From the NCBI RefSeq assembly GCF_004028635.1, contig NZ_RQJW01000005.1, positions 248,001-312,000 of the forward strand: 64,000 bases of DNA, in the 5' to 3' direction. Origin of the DNA: Streptomyces cyaneus. GTDB lineage: Bacteria; Actinomycetota; Actinomycetes; Streptomycetales; Streptomycetaceae. This document shows positions 8,773 to 17,285 of the stretch, one piece after another. The notes below the pieces were generated by a model, which did not search any database, was not told the origin of the DNA, and saw only the letters and a list, made by a program, of their open reading frames with translations. The position numbers and the translations under genes were made by a program. Within the stretch, counting starts at the first letter, position 1; the number at the start of each line of letters is the position of its first letter.

Positions 8773-9720
8773 TCATGACACCGGCTCCTTCAGTACGCGA
8801 TCCACCGGCACCTCGGCCGTGACCGTCACCGCCGCCATGTCCAGGTCACCCGGGGACGGCATCACGCTGCCTGGGAGCTGCACGGCCGCCGCGCCATGGG
8901 CGACCGCCGAGGCGAGGGCCTCCGGGCCGCTGCCGCCGGCGATCAGGAAGCCGGCCAGCGAGGAGTCGCCGGCGCCGACATTGCTGCGTACGACATCGAC
9001 GCGCGCACTGGCGAACCAGGCGCCCGCGTCGTCCACGAGCAACTGCCCGTCGGCGCCCAGGCTCGCGAGCACGGCGCGCGCGCCCATCTCACGCAACTCC
9101 TCGGCCGCCTTCACCGCGTCACCCACGGTAGACAGGGGGCGCCCGACGGCCTCCGCGAGCTCCTCGGCGTTCGGCTTCACCACGTCGGGCCGCGCACGCA
9201 GGGCTTCGAGGAGGGCGCGCCCGGAGGTGTCCAGCGCGATCCGCGCGCCGCCCGCGTGCGCCCGGGCGACCACATCGGCGTACCAGGACGGAGCAAGGCC
9301 GCGCGGCAGGCTGCCGCAGCAGGCGATCCAGTCGGCGTCGCGCGACTGCTCGCGGACCGTCTCCAGGAGCAACTCCTGCTCGGCCGCAGTCAGTTCGGGG
9401 CCGGGCGCGTTGATCTTCGTCAGTACTCCGTCCGACTCCGCGAGCGCGATGTTCGAGCGGGTGGCCCCGGCGACCGGGACCGGCGCCACCTCGATGCCCT
9501 GCGCGTCGAGCAGGTCGGCGACGAGCGCGCCGGGCGCACCGCCCAGGGGCAGTACCGCGACCGTGCGCTGCCCGGCGGCCGCGACCGCGCGCGAGACGTT
9601 CACGCCCTTGCCGCCCGGGTCCATGCGCTCGCCGGTGGCGCGTATGACCTCGCCGCGGTCGAGGGACGGAACCTCGTAGGTGCGGTCCAGGGACGGGTTC
9701 GGGGTGACGGTGAGGATCAT
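8773..9720 (-). CDS. fruK: 1-phosphofructokinase
   Basis: 315 aa PfkB-family kinase that phosphorylates fructose 1-phosphate to fructose 1,6-bisphosphate, the step after PTS import. The N-terminus MILTVTPNPSLDRTYEVPSL, the GGKGVNVSRA motif and the catalytic NVGAGDSSLAGFL signature (Asp as base) are all present. Its ATG overlaps the fruR stop by 4 bp, so translation is probably coupled. The stop overlaps an ATG that opens a 91-codon in-frame extension of fruA, judged not to be used. Confidence 0.94.
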   Translation of the reverse strand: MILTVTPNPSLDRTYEVPSLDRGEVIRATGERMDPGGKGVNVSRAVAAAGQRTVAVLPLGGAPGALVADLLDAQGIEVAPVPVAGATRSNIALAESDGVLTKINAPGPELTAAEQELLLETVREQSRDADWIACCGSLPRGLAPSWYADVVARAHAGGARIALDTSGRALLEALRARPDVVKPNAEELAEAVGRPLSTVGDAVKAAEELREMGARAVLASLGADGQLLVDDAGAWFASARVDVVRSNVGAGDSSLAGFLIAGGSGPEALASAVAHGAAAVQLPGSVMPSPGDLDMAAVTVTAEVPVDRVLKEPVS

Positions 9721-10478
9721 GCGCGCACTACTTCCGTGCCGCCGCGCTCGATCGCGGTGGCGTCTTCGGGGCTGAGCCCGCTGTCGGTGATCAGCAGGTC
9801 CACATCGCTCAGGTCACCGAAGCGGGCGAAGTGCTCCTGGCCGTGCTTGGAGGAGTCGGCGAGCAGCACCACACGGCGGGCCGCGGCCACGGCGGCGCGC
9901 TTGACCGCGGCCTCGGCGAGGTCGGGAGTGGTCAGACCGTGCTCGGCGGAGAAACCGTTGGCCGCGACGAAGAGGACGTCCGCCCGGATCTCGCCGTACG
10001 CCCGCAGCGCCCAGGCGTCCACAGCGGCGCGCGTACGGTGCCGTACGCGCCCCCCGACGAGGTGGAGCTGGATGCCGGGGTGGTCCGCGAGGCGGGCCGC
10101 GATGGGCAGGCTGTGCGTGACGACGGTGAGGGACGCCTCCAGCGGCAGCGCGGCGGCGAGGCGCGCCACCGTCGAACCGGCGTCGAGGATCATCGTGCCC
10201 TCGGTGGGCAGCTCCGCGAGGGCCGCCTTCGCGACGCGGTCCTTCTCGTCGGCGGCCGTCGACTCGCGCTCGGCGAGGTCCGGCTCGAAGTCCAGGCGGC
10301 CGGCCGGGATCGCACCACCGTGCACCCGGCGCACGAGCCCGGCGCGGTCGAGGGCCTTCAGATCCCGGCGGATCGTCTCCGCCGTCACCTGGAACTCCTC
10401 GGCCAGCGACAGGACGTCCACTCGGCCGCCGTCACGGGCGAGCCGAAGGATCTCCTGCTGCCGCTCCGGTGCGTACAT
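9717..10478 (-). CDS. fruR: DeoR/GlpR-family repressor of the fructose operon
   Basis: 253 aa. N-terminal DeoR winged helix-turn-helix (MYAPERQQEILRLARDGGRV to IRRDLKALDRAGLVRRVHGG), then the DeoR C-terminal sensor domain with GSTVARLAAAL and ADVLFVAANGFS segments that bind a phosphosugar effector. First gene of the operon, ending in a 4-bp overlap with fruK, so it most likely represses its own operon and is released by fructose 1-phosphate (inference from context). TCGGGC repeats in its promoter are the probable operator. Confidence 0.9.
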   Translation of the reverse strand: MYAPERQQEILRLARDGGRVDVLSLAEEFQVTAETIRRDLKALDRAGLVRRVHGGAIPAGRLDFEPDLAERESTAADEKDRVAKAALAELPTEGTMILDAGSTVARLAAALPLEASLTVVTHSLPIAARLADHPGIQLHLVGGRVRHRTRAAVDAWALRAYGEIRADVLFVAANGFSAEHGLTTPDLAEAAVKRAAVAAARRVVLLADSSKHGQEHFARFGDLSDVDLLITDSGLSPEDATAIERGGTEVVRA

Positions 10479-10499
10479 GTCCGTTCGCCTCCGAACTGT

Positions 10500-10583
10500 G
10501 CCCGAACTTGTGGTTTCGCCGGGAGACTACGCCCGGATTTCCAGAAAGTAAACAGGTTCGGGCTCAATCGGGCATGGTCGGGC
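10500..10583 (-). promoter_or_regulatory. Candidate FruR operator array upstream of fruR
   Basis: Three direct TCGGGC hexamers start at 10558, 10568 and 10578, exactly 10 bp apart. A longer form CAGGTTCGGGC (10553-10563) is inverted relative to GCCCGAACTTG (10500-10510), with one mismatch and 53 bp between centres. Same-face spacing fits cooperative binding by a DeoR-family tetramer. Confidence 0.5.
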
Positions 10584-10589
10584 TTTCGA

Positions 10590-10673
10590 GCTGGGGAGAT
10601 ACAGACACGGGCTGGGGAGACACGGACGCGGGCTGGGGAGGGGGAGACACGGGTGCGGCGAGACACGGACACG
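10590..10673. repeat. 21-bp tandem repeat (minisatellite)
   Basis: Units at 10590-10610, 10611-10631, 10632-10658 (6-bp insertion) and a partial unit to 10673, each beginning GCTGGGGAG and carrying GACACGG. It lies between the fruR promoter and the MFS terminator. Confidence 0.75.
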
Positions 10674-10678
10674 ACGAA

Positions 10679-10704
10679 GGGCCCGGCACCGAAGTGCCGG
10701 GCCC
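10679..10704 (-). terminator. Terminator of the MFS gene
   Basis: Perfect 11-bp stem (10679-10689 with 10694-10704). On the minus strand the loop is TTCG closed by C-G, the extra-stable UUCG tetraloop. It starts 9 bp after the stop codon. Confidence 0.85.
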
Positions 10705-10713
10705 CTCCCCCGC

Positions 10714-12276
10714 TCAGCCCACCAGCGCGGGCTCCTTCTCCTTCTCCGGTGTCGGCGACGGCTCCTCGGCCGCCCCCTCGATGTGCTGCGCCGGGCGCTT
10801 CGGCAGCGCGAACATCAGCAGGAAGATGACGCCCATCACCGCGGCCACCCACCCGAGCGCGTGCTGAAAGCCGTCCGCGAAGGCCAGGCCGGCCGCCGTG
10901 CGCTCCCTGGCCTCGGCCAGCCGGTCGTCGACGACCCCGAAGAAGACCACCGAGACCAGGCCCAGACCGAGTGCGTTGCCCATCTGCTGGACGGTGCTGA
11001 TGAGGCCCGACGCCGAACCTGCGTGCTCGCGCGGCACGTCCGACAGGATCGCGTCCGTCAGCGGGGCCACGATCAGGCCCATGCCGACGCCCATGACGAC
11101 CAGGGGCAGCGCCATCTGCCAGGGAGCGATGGACAGGCCGTAGCGGCCGGACTCCCAGATGTAGAGCAGCACGCCGATCGCCATCACCAGCGCGCCCGCC
11201 TGGAGCACCTTGCGGCCGAAGCGCGGGACCAACTTCTGCACGGACAGGCCGGCCGCCGTAGAGACGGCGAGCGAGAACGGGACCCCGGTCAGGCCGGCCT
11301 TCAGCGGGCTCCAGCCCAGGCCGAACTGCATGTACAGCGTCCAGACCAGGAAGAAGATGCCGAGCGCGACACCGAAGACGGTCTGTACGGCGATGCCGGC
11401 CGCGAAGCTCTTCACCTTGAACAGCGACAGCTCGACGAGCGGGGAGCCGTCACGGGCGGTCTTCCACCTCTCGTACGCCACCAGCGCCGCGAGGACGACG
11501 AGCGCGCCGGCCATCGACACATACCCCCACAGCGGCCAGCCCAGCTCGCGACCGCGGGTCAGCGGGTAGAGCAGCATCAGCAGGCCGAGGGTGACGAGGG
11601 CGACGCCGACGAGGTCGAGCTTCAGTGCCTTCGGCGCCTTGGACTCGGTGATGAAGCGGCTGCCCAGGATCAGGCCCGCGACGCCGACCGGGAGGTTGAT
11701 CAGGAAGATCGGGCGCCATTCGAGGCCGAAGAGGTTCCACTCCGTGAGGAGTGCGCCGAGCAGGGGGCCGGTGACCGCGCCGAGTCCGACGACCGCGCCG
11801 AACAGGCCGAAGACCTTGCCGCGTTCGTGCGCGGGGAACGTGGCGTGCACGATCGACAGGACCTGCGGGACCATCAGCGCCGCCATCGCGCCCTGCAGGA
11901 TGCGGGAGGCGACCAGCATCTCCGGGTTCGCGGCGAAGCCGCACAGCGCCGAGGCGAGGGTGAAGCCGCCGATGCCGACGAGGAACAGCCGCTTGCGGCC
12001 GTGGATGTCACCGAGACGGCCGCCGGTGATCAGGCCGGCGGCGAAGGCGAGGGCGTAGCCGGCGGTGATCCACTGGATCTGGCCGAAGGTGGCACCGGCC
12101 TCCCGCTGGATCGACGGGATCGCGACGTTGACGATCGTGACGTCGACGAGATCCATGAAGGCCGCGGTCATCACGATCGCGAGGGCGAACCAGCGGCGGC
12201 GGTCGCCTGCGGCGGGCTTTGCGGGCGGTGTACTGAGGTCCGTCACGGATGCGGGTTCTGTCTCGGTTGAGGTCAT
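10714..12276 (-). CDS. MFS efflux transporter, DHA2 (14-TM, EmrB/QacA) family
   Basis: 520 aa with about 14 membrane segments. The family motifs are visible: MDLVDVTIVNVAIPSIQ in TM1, GGRLGDIHGRKRLFLVG (loop 2-3) and GAVVGLGAVTGPLLGALLTE (antiporter motif C) in TM5. Proton-driven export of a drug or metabolite is expected; the substrate is unknown. Divergent from the WYL regulator with 62 bp between the starts, so that protein probably controls it. Confidence 0.88.
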   Translation of the reverse strand: MTSTETEPASVTDLSTPPAKPAAGDRRRWFALAIVMTAAFMDLVDVTIVNVAIPSIQREAGATFGQIQWITAGYALAFAAGLITGGRLGDIHGRKRLFLVGIGGFTLASALCGFAANPEMLVASRILQGAMAALMVPQVLSIVHATFPAHERGKVFGLFGAVVGLGAVTGPLLGALLTEWNLFGLEWRPIFLINLPVGVAGLILGSRFITESKAPKALKLDLVGVALVTLGLLMLLYPLTRGRELGWPLWGYVSMAGALVVLAALVAYERWKTARDGSPLVELSLFKVKSFAAGIAVQTVFGVALGIFFLVWTLYMQFGLGWSPLKAGLTGVPFSLAVSTAAGLSVQKLVPRFGRKVLQAGALVMAIGVLLYIWESGRYGLSIAPWQMALPLVVMGVGMGLIVAPLTDAILSDVPREHAGSASGLISTVQQMGNALGLGLVSVVFFGVVDDRLAEARERTAAGLAFADGFQHALGWVAAVMGVIFLLMFALPKRPAQHIEGAAEEPSPTPEKEKEPALVG

Positions 12277-12280
12277 GGCC

Positions 12281-12296
12281 TGAAGCTATTCCTTCA
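12281..12296. promoter_or_regulatory. Candidate operator between MFS and WYL genes
   Basis: Inverted repeat TGAAG-N6-CTTCA in the 62-bp divergent intergenic region, directly in front of the MFS start. Could be bound by the adjacent WYL regulator. Confidence 0.35.
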
Positions 12297-12338
12297 ATAG
12301 GTCAGATCGTGTCCTACTTCTGCGGCATCCTCGGATTC

Positions 12339-13313
12339 ATGACGACGGATACTCCGGCACGGCTCCTGACGCTCCTCTCCCTCCTCCAGACACCCCGCGA
12401 GTGGCCCGGCGGCGAGCTCGCGGACCGGCTCGGGGTGTCCCGGCGCACCGTGCGGCGGGACATCGACCGGCTGCGGGAGCTGGGGTATCCCGTGCAGGCG
12501 ACCAAGGGGGCCGACGGTGGTTATCGGCTCGTGGCGGGCAAGGCGATGCCGCCGCTCGTGCTGGACGACGAGGAGGCCGTGGCCATCGCGGTCGGGCTGC
12601 GGGCCGGGGCCGGGCATGCCGTCGAGGGGGTGGAGGAGGCGTCCGTGCGGGCGCTGGCGAAGCTGGAGCAGGTGCTGCCTGCCCGGCTGCGGCACCGGGT
12701 GACCACGCTCCAGGCCGCGACTACGCCGCTGACCAGCGGGGACGGGGCGAGTATCGCGCCCGAGACGCTGACCGTGATGGCGTCGAGTGTGGCGGGGCGG
12801 GAGCGGCTGCGGTTCGCCTACCGGGCGGGGGACGGGACGGAGTCGCGTCGCTTGACCGAGCCGTATCGGTTGGTGTCCACGGGGCGGCGCTGGTACCTCG
12901 TCGCGTACGACCTCGATCGGGGGGACTGGCGGACGTTCCGGGTGGACCGGGTGAGCGAGCCGTTCGCGACGGGGGCGCGGTTCGCTCCGCGGGAGTTGCC
13001 GACGGGGAGTGCGGCGGAGTATCTGCGGCAGTCGATGTGGCGGCGGCAGGAGACGTACGACTTCTCGGTGACGTTCGAGGCGCCTGCGGAGTTCGTCGCG
13101 GCTCGGTTGCCTGGGTGGATGGGGGCGCCGGAGGCGGTCGAGGGTGGGCGGCGGTGTCGGTTGCGGGGGACGGTGGGGGACTCGGTGGAGTGGATGGCGG
13201 TGCGGTTGGCGATGGTGGACTGCGAGTTCGTGGTGGAGTCGCCGGAGGAACTGGTGCGGTGTGTGCGGGGGTTGGGGGGGCGGTTGAGTCGGGCGGCGGC
13301 CTCCGGCGGTTGA
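12339..13313 (+). CDS. WYL-domain transcriptional regulator (YafY/DeoR-like HTH)
   Basis: 324 aa. HTH_11-type winged helix at about residues 5-60 (LADRLGVSRRTVRRDIDRLRELG), then a WYL ligand-sensing domain at about 140-215 with the signature RRWYLVAYDLDRGDWRTFRVDR, and a C-terminal extension. Divergent from the DHA2 exporter, its likely target. The ATG at 12339 fits the family start. The last codons and the stop lie inside the first copy of a 33-bp tandem repeat. Confidence 0.85.
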   Translation: MTTDTPARLLTLLSLLQTPREWPGGELADRLGVSRRTVRRDIDRLRELGYPVQATKGADGGYRLVAGKAMPPLVLDDEEAVAIAVGLRAGAGHAVEGVEEASVRALAKLEQVLPARLRHRVTTLQAATTPLTSGDGASIAPETLTVMASSVAGRERLRFAYRAGDGTESRRLTEPYRLVSTGRRWYLVAYDLDRGDWRTFRVDRVSEPFATGARFAPRELPTGSAAEYLRQSMWRRQETYDFSVTFEAPAEFVAARLPGWMGAPEAVEGGRRCRLRGTVGDSVEWMAVRLAMVDCEFVVESPEELVRCVRGLGGRLSRAAASGG

Positions 13314-13368
13314 GCGGGGATGCCTGCGGCGGCCTCCGGCGGTTGGGCGGGGATGCCTGCGGCGGCCC
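13293..13368. repeat. 33-bp direct repeat overlapping the 3' end of the WYL gene
   Basis: Copies at 13293-13325 and 13326-13358 differ by one base; a 10-bp third copy follows. The stop codon (13311-13313) lies inside copy one. The rest of the gap to the next gene (13369-13580) is G-rich and shows no gene. Confidence 0.75.
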
Positions 13369-13580
13369 GTTGCTGTTCGGTGGGGGTGCGCGTAGCGCCC
13401 ACAGGTCGGTGGGTGGGTCGGGGCCGCGCCGGGGGGTGTCCGTCCTCGGACCGGCGGTCCCCTTAAGTCAAGAGGTACTGCGTGTTGACGCCGGCCACTG
13501 CGGGCGGACACCCCCCGGCACGCCCCCTTCCCGCCGTGGGCGGGCGCGGGCCCGTGGGGGTGCGCGCGATTCCCGCTAGT

Positions 13581-14246
13581 TCACGCCGGGCGCGGGCCGA
13601 CCGTGATGTCCTCCCATGGGAAGTCCCTCAGTGCCGCCAAGTTGTGCATCGCCAGGGCCGCCGGGCCCTGCGGGCCCTGTGCGGGGGCGTCTCCCGCTGC
13701 CCAGGTTTCTACGGCCACGCGTACGGCGGCGGCTGCCACGGCTGCGGCGAAGCGGAGGGCGGGGGTGGGCTCGGCAACGTTGTCGTGGCTCCTGCTTGCC
13801 AGTACTTCCGCCAGCCTTGTCTCCGCTTCGTGGCACACCTCCGCCCACACCTTGCGCAGGGCGGGGCTCGAGTCGGCGAGGCGGACCAGTGTGCGGGCCC
13901 ACTCCCAGGAGGGTGCGGAGACTCCGGCGTCCGGGGTCAGGGTGTGGTGGGCTGCGTGTTCCAGGGCTTGGGGTACGGGCAGTTCGGGTGGGGCCGTGCG
14001 GACTGCTTCTGCCCAGCGGTCGGCGCCGACCGCGTAGAGGGGGGCCACCGCCTCCTCCTTGGTGGCGAAGTAGCGGTAGAAGGTGCGCGGCGCTATGCCG
14101 GCGGCCTGGGCGATGTCCTCGGCTCGGGTGGCCCGTAGACCCTGCTTCACGAAGAGGGCGGCAGCGGCGCGGGCGATCTCCATGCGGGTCGCCGCCTTGC
14201 GTCGCTCCGTGAGGGACAGGGAGGTGGCGGGGGTGGGGCTGCTCAC
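13581..14246 (-). CDS. TetR-family transcriptional regulator
   Basis: 221 aa. The TetR DNA-binding domain lies at about residues 10-60 (TRMEIARAAAALFVKQGL, then FYRYFATKEEAVAPL), followed by a helical ligand-binding domain. The GTG at 14246 excludes a low-quality N-terminal stretch that overlaps palindromes. By position before hrdD it corresponds to S. coelicolor SCO3201, whose overexpression is reported to block antibiotic production and sporulation (recalled, not checked). Two palindromes just upstream suggest autoregulation. Confidence 0.85.
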   Translation of the reverse strand: MSSPTPATSLSLTERRKAATRMEIARAAAALFVKQGLRATRAEDIAQAAGIAPRTFYRYFATKEEAVAPLYAVGADRWAEAVRTAPPELPVPQALEHAAHHTLTPDAGVSAPSWEWARTLVRLADSSPALRKVWAEVCHEAETRLAEVLASRSHDNVAEPTPALRFAAAVAAAAVRVAVETWAAGDAPAQGPQGPAALAMHNLAALRDFPWEDITVGPRPA

Positions 14247-14252
14247 GTTCGG

Positions 14253-14282
14253 CAGGCTATGCCTGTGTGGCACAATCTGCCA
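14253..14282 (-). promoter_or_regulatory. Candidate TetR operator pair
   Basis: Two adjacent perfect palindromes in front of the TetR start: CAGGC-TAT-GCCTG (14253-14265) and TGGCA-N5-TGCCA (14268-14282), 16 bp centre to centre. Confidence 0.45.
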
Positions 14283-14284
14283 TT

Positions 14285-14327
14285 CGGGTGGGCCACCCCG
14301 TGGTTCAGGTACGGGGTGGCCCACCCG
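14285..14327. terminator. Perfect 16-bp inverted repeat upstream of the TetR gene
   Basis: Arms 14285-14300 and 14312-14327 with an 11-nt loop; very stable. A second perfect 10-bp inverted repeat (14352-14361 and 14391-14400, CGAGCCGGGC arm) follows. Both lie in the 420-bp gap (14247-14666) between the hrdD 3' end and the TetR start. One or both may terminate hrdD transcription. Nothing else is recognised in this gap. Confidence 0.5.
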
Positions 14328-14666
14328 TCTCCATGCCCGGTGACCGAAGAACGAGCCGGGCCCCGGCACCCAGGGGGGATAGGCGCCGAAGCCCGGCTCG
14401 GGGAGAGTCCCGGCGCCGGGGGGAGTGCGTCGGGACTTGGTCTGTCGGTACTCGGTGTGGTCGTGGTCGGCTGCTGGAGCGCCGTGGTCCTTGTCCGGGG
14501 GGCCTGAAGGCCGTCGCCTCAGGAGCCGAACTCCCTTACCCGGAAGTCTTGTTCCCGGTGCCCCGCGCCTTGAAGCGGCGTTACATCGCCATGTTTGCGC
14601 GGTCTTTGGCCACCCGGCGTACGCGCCCGCACGGGTCGTACGCCCCCGCCGCCGCGGCCGCAGGGG

Positions 14667-15665
14667 CTACGCGGCCGCGTCGAAGCCGGTGCTGCGGGCC
14701 AGCTTCTTCAACTCCAGCAGGGCGTGCTTCTCGATCTGGCGGATGCGTTCGCGTGTCAGGCCGTGCTCCTTGCCCACCTCGGTCAGGGTGCGCTCGCGGC
14801 CGTCCTCGATGCCGTACCGCATCTTGATGATGGAGGCCGTGCGCTGGTCGAGGCGGCCGATCAGGTCGTCCAGTTCCTCGCTGCGCAGGAGGGTCAGGAC
14901 GGACTGCTCGGGGGAGACCGCGGAGGTGTCCTCGAGGAGGTCGCCGAACTGGGTCTCGCCCTCGTCGTCCACCGCCATGTTCAGCGAGACCGGGTCGCGG
15001 GCCCAGTCCAGGACGTCGATCACGCGGTCCGGGTTCGAGCCGAGCTCGGCGGCGATCTCCGCGGGCTCCGGGTCGCGGCCGTGCTCACGGTTGAACTCGC
15101 GCTGGACGCGGCGGATGCGGCCCAGCTCCTCGACCAGATGGACGGGGAGGCGGATGGTGCGGGACTGGTCGGCTATCGAGCGCGTGATGGCCTGACGGAT
15201 CCACCAGGTCGCGTACGTCGAGAACTTGAAGCCCTTGCGGTAGTCGAACTTCTCCACCGCGCGCACCAGGCCGGCGTTGCCCTCCTGGATCAGGTCGAGG
15301 AGGGGCAGGCCGCTGCGCGGGTAGCGGCGGGCCACGGCGACGACCAGGCGGAGGTTGGAGCGGATGAAGATGTCCTTGGCCCGCTCGCTCTCGGCGACCA
15401 GGGCCTGAAGCTCCTCGCGGGTGGCGTCCGCCTTGGCCTCCTCGTAGCCGTCGAGGACCTGCCTTGCGAACACACCCGCCTCGATGATCTGCGACAGCTC
15501 GACCTCTTTGGCTGCGTCGAGCAGCGGCGTACGCGCTATCTCATCGAGGTACATGCCGACCAGGTCGCGGTCCGCGATCTCGCCGCCATGGGCGCGAACG
15601 CTGCTTGCCGCGTCGGCGGTCCCGCCGGTGGCGGACTGACGACGGGCGACGGCACGGGTTGCCAT
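14667..15665 (-). CDS. hrdD: RNA polymerase sigma factor HrdD (group 2 sigma-70)
   Basis: 332 aa, the length recalled for S. coelicolor HrdD. Sigma regions are clear: 1.2 (RDLVGMYLDEIARTPLL), 2 with FKFSTYATWWIRQAITRSI, 3, and 4.2 with TLTEVGKEHGLTRERIRQIE. Region 1.1 and the acidic N-terminal extension of the primary sigma HrdB are absent. It recognises HrdB-like promoters in vitro and is dispensable in S. coelicolor (family knowledge). The ATG at 15665 has AAGGGAG upstream. Confidence 0.93.
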   Translation of the reverse strand: MATRAVARRQSATGGTADAASSVRAHGGEIADRDLVGMYLDEIARTPLLDAAKEVELSQIIEAGVFARQVLDGYEEAKADATREELQALVAESERAKDIFIRSNLRLVVAVARRYPRSGLPLLDLIQEGNAGLVRAVEKFDYRKGFKFSTYATWWIRQAITRSIADQSRTIRLPVHLVEELGRIRRVQREFNREHGRDPEPAEIAAELGSNPDRVIDVLDWARDPVSLNMAVDDEGETQFGDLLEDTSAVSPEQSVLTLLRSEELDDLIGRLDQRTASIIKMRYGIEDGRERTLTEVGKEHGLTRERIRQIEKHALLELKKLARSTGFDAAA

Positions 15666-15834
15666 GCGTGCTCCCTTGCGATGTGGACTGGCGGGTGGTT
15701 CTTGAACGCTTGGGACTCTCCTCGAGTGCCCGCCGTTCGATGGAAACAACGACTGGAATCAGGACAGAATTCCCAACCCGCCCCTCTATTTTTCTGATCT
15801 TGCAGTACCCTGTCCGACCACATGGGGAGGCACG

Positions 15835-16365
15835 ATGCCGTCGGCACGTACAGAGGTGCAGGTCAGACCGGGAGTCGAGAGTGACCTCGAAGCCCTCACC
15901 GACATCTACAACCACTATGTACGTGAGACGCCCATCACATTCGATACCACGGTCTTCACGCCGGAAGAGCGCCGCCCTTGGCTGCTCTCCCACCCTGAAG
16001 ACGGCCCGCATCGACTGATGGTTGCCGTGGAGACCGGCTCCGGGGGCAACTCACAGCGGATTCTGGGCTACGCCACATCCAGCGGCTTCCGGGCGAAGCC
16101 CGCCTACGCGACCTCCGTCGAGGTGACCGTCTACCTCGCGCCGGACGCCGGCCGGCGCGGCGTCGGCACCCTCCTCTACAAGGCCCTGTTCGAGGCCCTG
16201 GAGGGCGAGGACCTGCATCGCGCCTACGCCGGGATCGCCCTGCCGAACGAGGCGTCGACGCGACTGCACGAGCGGTTCGGCTTCCGGTACGTCGGCACGT
16301 ATCGCGAGGTGGGCCGCAAGTTCGGCCGGTACTGGGACGTGGCCTGGTACGAAAAGGAGCTGTAG
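15835..16365 (+). CDS. GNAT N-acetyltransferase (Pat/Bar phosphinothricin acetyltransferase-like)
   Basis: 176 aa GNAT fold. The N-terminal VRPGVESDLEALTDIYNHYV and PITFDTTVFTPEERRPWL segments are typical of the phosphinothricin/methionine sulfoximine acetyltransferase family. The acetyl-CoA site VEVTVYLAPDAGRRGVGTLL lies at about 98-117, and the C-terminal GTYREVGRKFGRYWDVAWYE is also family-like. Expected to N-acetylate an amino-acid analogue; substrate unproven. GGGAGG lies before the ATG. Divergent from hrdD. Confidence 0.85.
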   Translation: MPSARTEVQVRPGVESDLEALTDIYNHYVRETPITFDTTVFTPEERRPWLLSHPEDGPHRLMVAVETGSGGNSQRILGYATSSGFRAKPAYATSVEVTVYLAPDAGRRGVGTLLYKALFEALEGEDLHRAYAGIALPNEASTRLHERFGFRYVGTYREVGRKFGRYWDVAWYEKEL

Positions 16366-16387
16366 CGTCGGCCGGCCCTGTAGGCCG

Positions 16388-17173
16388 TCAGCCGAACTGC
16401 ACCGACCGCTTCGCCAACCCCATCCAGAACCCGTCGATCACCGACTTCTGCGCCGACGGCTCGCCGGCCGCGTCCGCCGCGCCCATCGTCACGAACAGCG
16501 GGGCGAAGTGCTCGGTGCGCGGGTGGGCGTAGCGGCCGGCCGGGGCCTTGTGGAGGAAGTCCAGCAGGGCGTCCCAGTCGCCGCCCTCCAGCGCCCGGCG
16601 GCCCCAGTCGTCGAACTCCACGGACCAGGCGGGGATGCCGCCCTGCCGCAGGGCGGCGAGGTTGTGGGTGAAGAAGCCGGAGCCGACGATCAGCACGCCC
16701 TCGTCGCGCAGCGGCGCCAGTTTGCGGCCGATCTCCATCAGCTTCACCGGGTCGAGGGTCGGCATGGAGACCTGGAGGACGGGGATGTCGGCCTCGGGGT
16801 ACATCTCGACGAGCGGGACGTAGGCGCCGTGGTCGAGGCCGCGGTCGGGGATGTCCTGCACGGGGATGCCGGGGGCGCGCAGCAGTTTCCGTACGGACTC
16901 GGCGAGTTCGGGCGCGCCGGGTGCCGCGTACGTCACCTTGTAGTAGTGCTCGGGGAATCCCCAGAAGTCGTAGACGAGAGGAACGGTCTCGGTGGCACCG
17001 ATGGCGAGCGGAGCCTCCTCCCAGTGGGCGGAGACCATGAGGATCGCCTTGGGACGCGGCAGTCCGGCGGACCAGGCGGCGAGCTCACCCGGCCAGATCG
17101 GGTCGTCCGCGAGGGGCGGGGCGCCGTGGCTGAGATAGAGAGCGGGCATGCGCTCCTGCGTGGCGGCGGACAT
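16388..17173 (-). CDS. DODA-type (class III, LigB-fold) extradiol dioxygenase
   Basis: 261 aa. Metal-ligand segments are visible: YLSHGAPPL (about residue 15), MVSAHWEE (about 50) and GSGFFTHNL (about 172), with the catalytic LDHGAYVPL near 118. Family members open catechol-type rings with non-haem iron or zinc; plant and bacterial relatives act on DOPA. Substrate unknown. The ATG has GGAGGG upstream. Divergent from a MarR gene with 112 bp between, a common arrangement for this enzyme. Confidence 0.85.
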   Translation of the reverse strand: MSAATQERMPALYLSHGAPPLADDPIWPGELAAWSAGLPRPKAILMVSAHWEEAPLAIGATETVPLVYDFWGFPEHYYKVTYAAPGAPELAESVRKLLRAPGIPVQDIPDRGLDHGAYVPLVEMYPEADIPVLQVSMPTLDPVKLMEIGRKLAPLRDEGVLIVGSGFFTHNLAALRQGGIPAWSVEFDDWGRRALEGGDWDALLDFLHKAPAGRYAHPRTEHFAPLFVTMGAADAAGEPSAQKSVIDGFWMGLAKRSVQFG

Positions 17174-17205
17174 GGCGGCGACTCCCTCCGGAGACCTGAA
17201 GCGCT

Positions 17206-17218
17206 ATTTGCTTCAAAT
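17206..17218. promoter_or_regulatory. Candidate MarR operator
   Basis: Perfect palindrome ATTTG-CTT-CAAAT in the AT-rich divergent region between the dioxygenase and MarR genes. A related AAATTTCAAG stretch lies at 17261-17270 just before the MarR start. Confidence 0.5.
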
Positions 17219-17285
17219 CTAAAGCTTCCCTACTCGGAAGACGGTACGCCCAGGTAGTTAAAATTTCAAGGAGAGCTCTCGTACA

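Noticed and set aside
8504..8776. FruA starting at 8776, overlapping fruK
   Set aside because: The extra 91 residues are Pro/Arg-rich and unlike EIIA, and a strong AAGGAG site precedes the ATG at 8503.
10590..10673. CRISPR-like array
   Set aside because: Units are directly adjacent without spacers. The same holds for the arrays at 19588, 21951 and 54384, and no cas genes are present.
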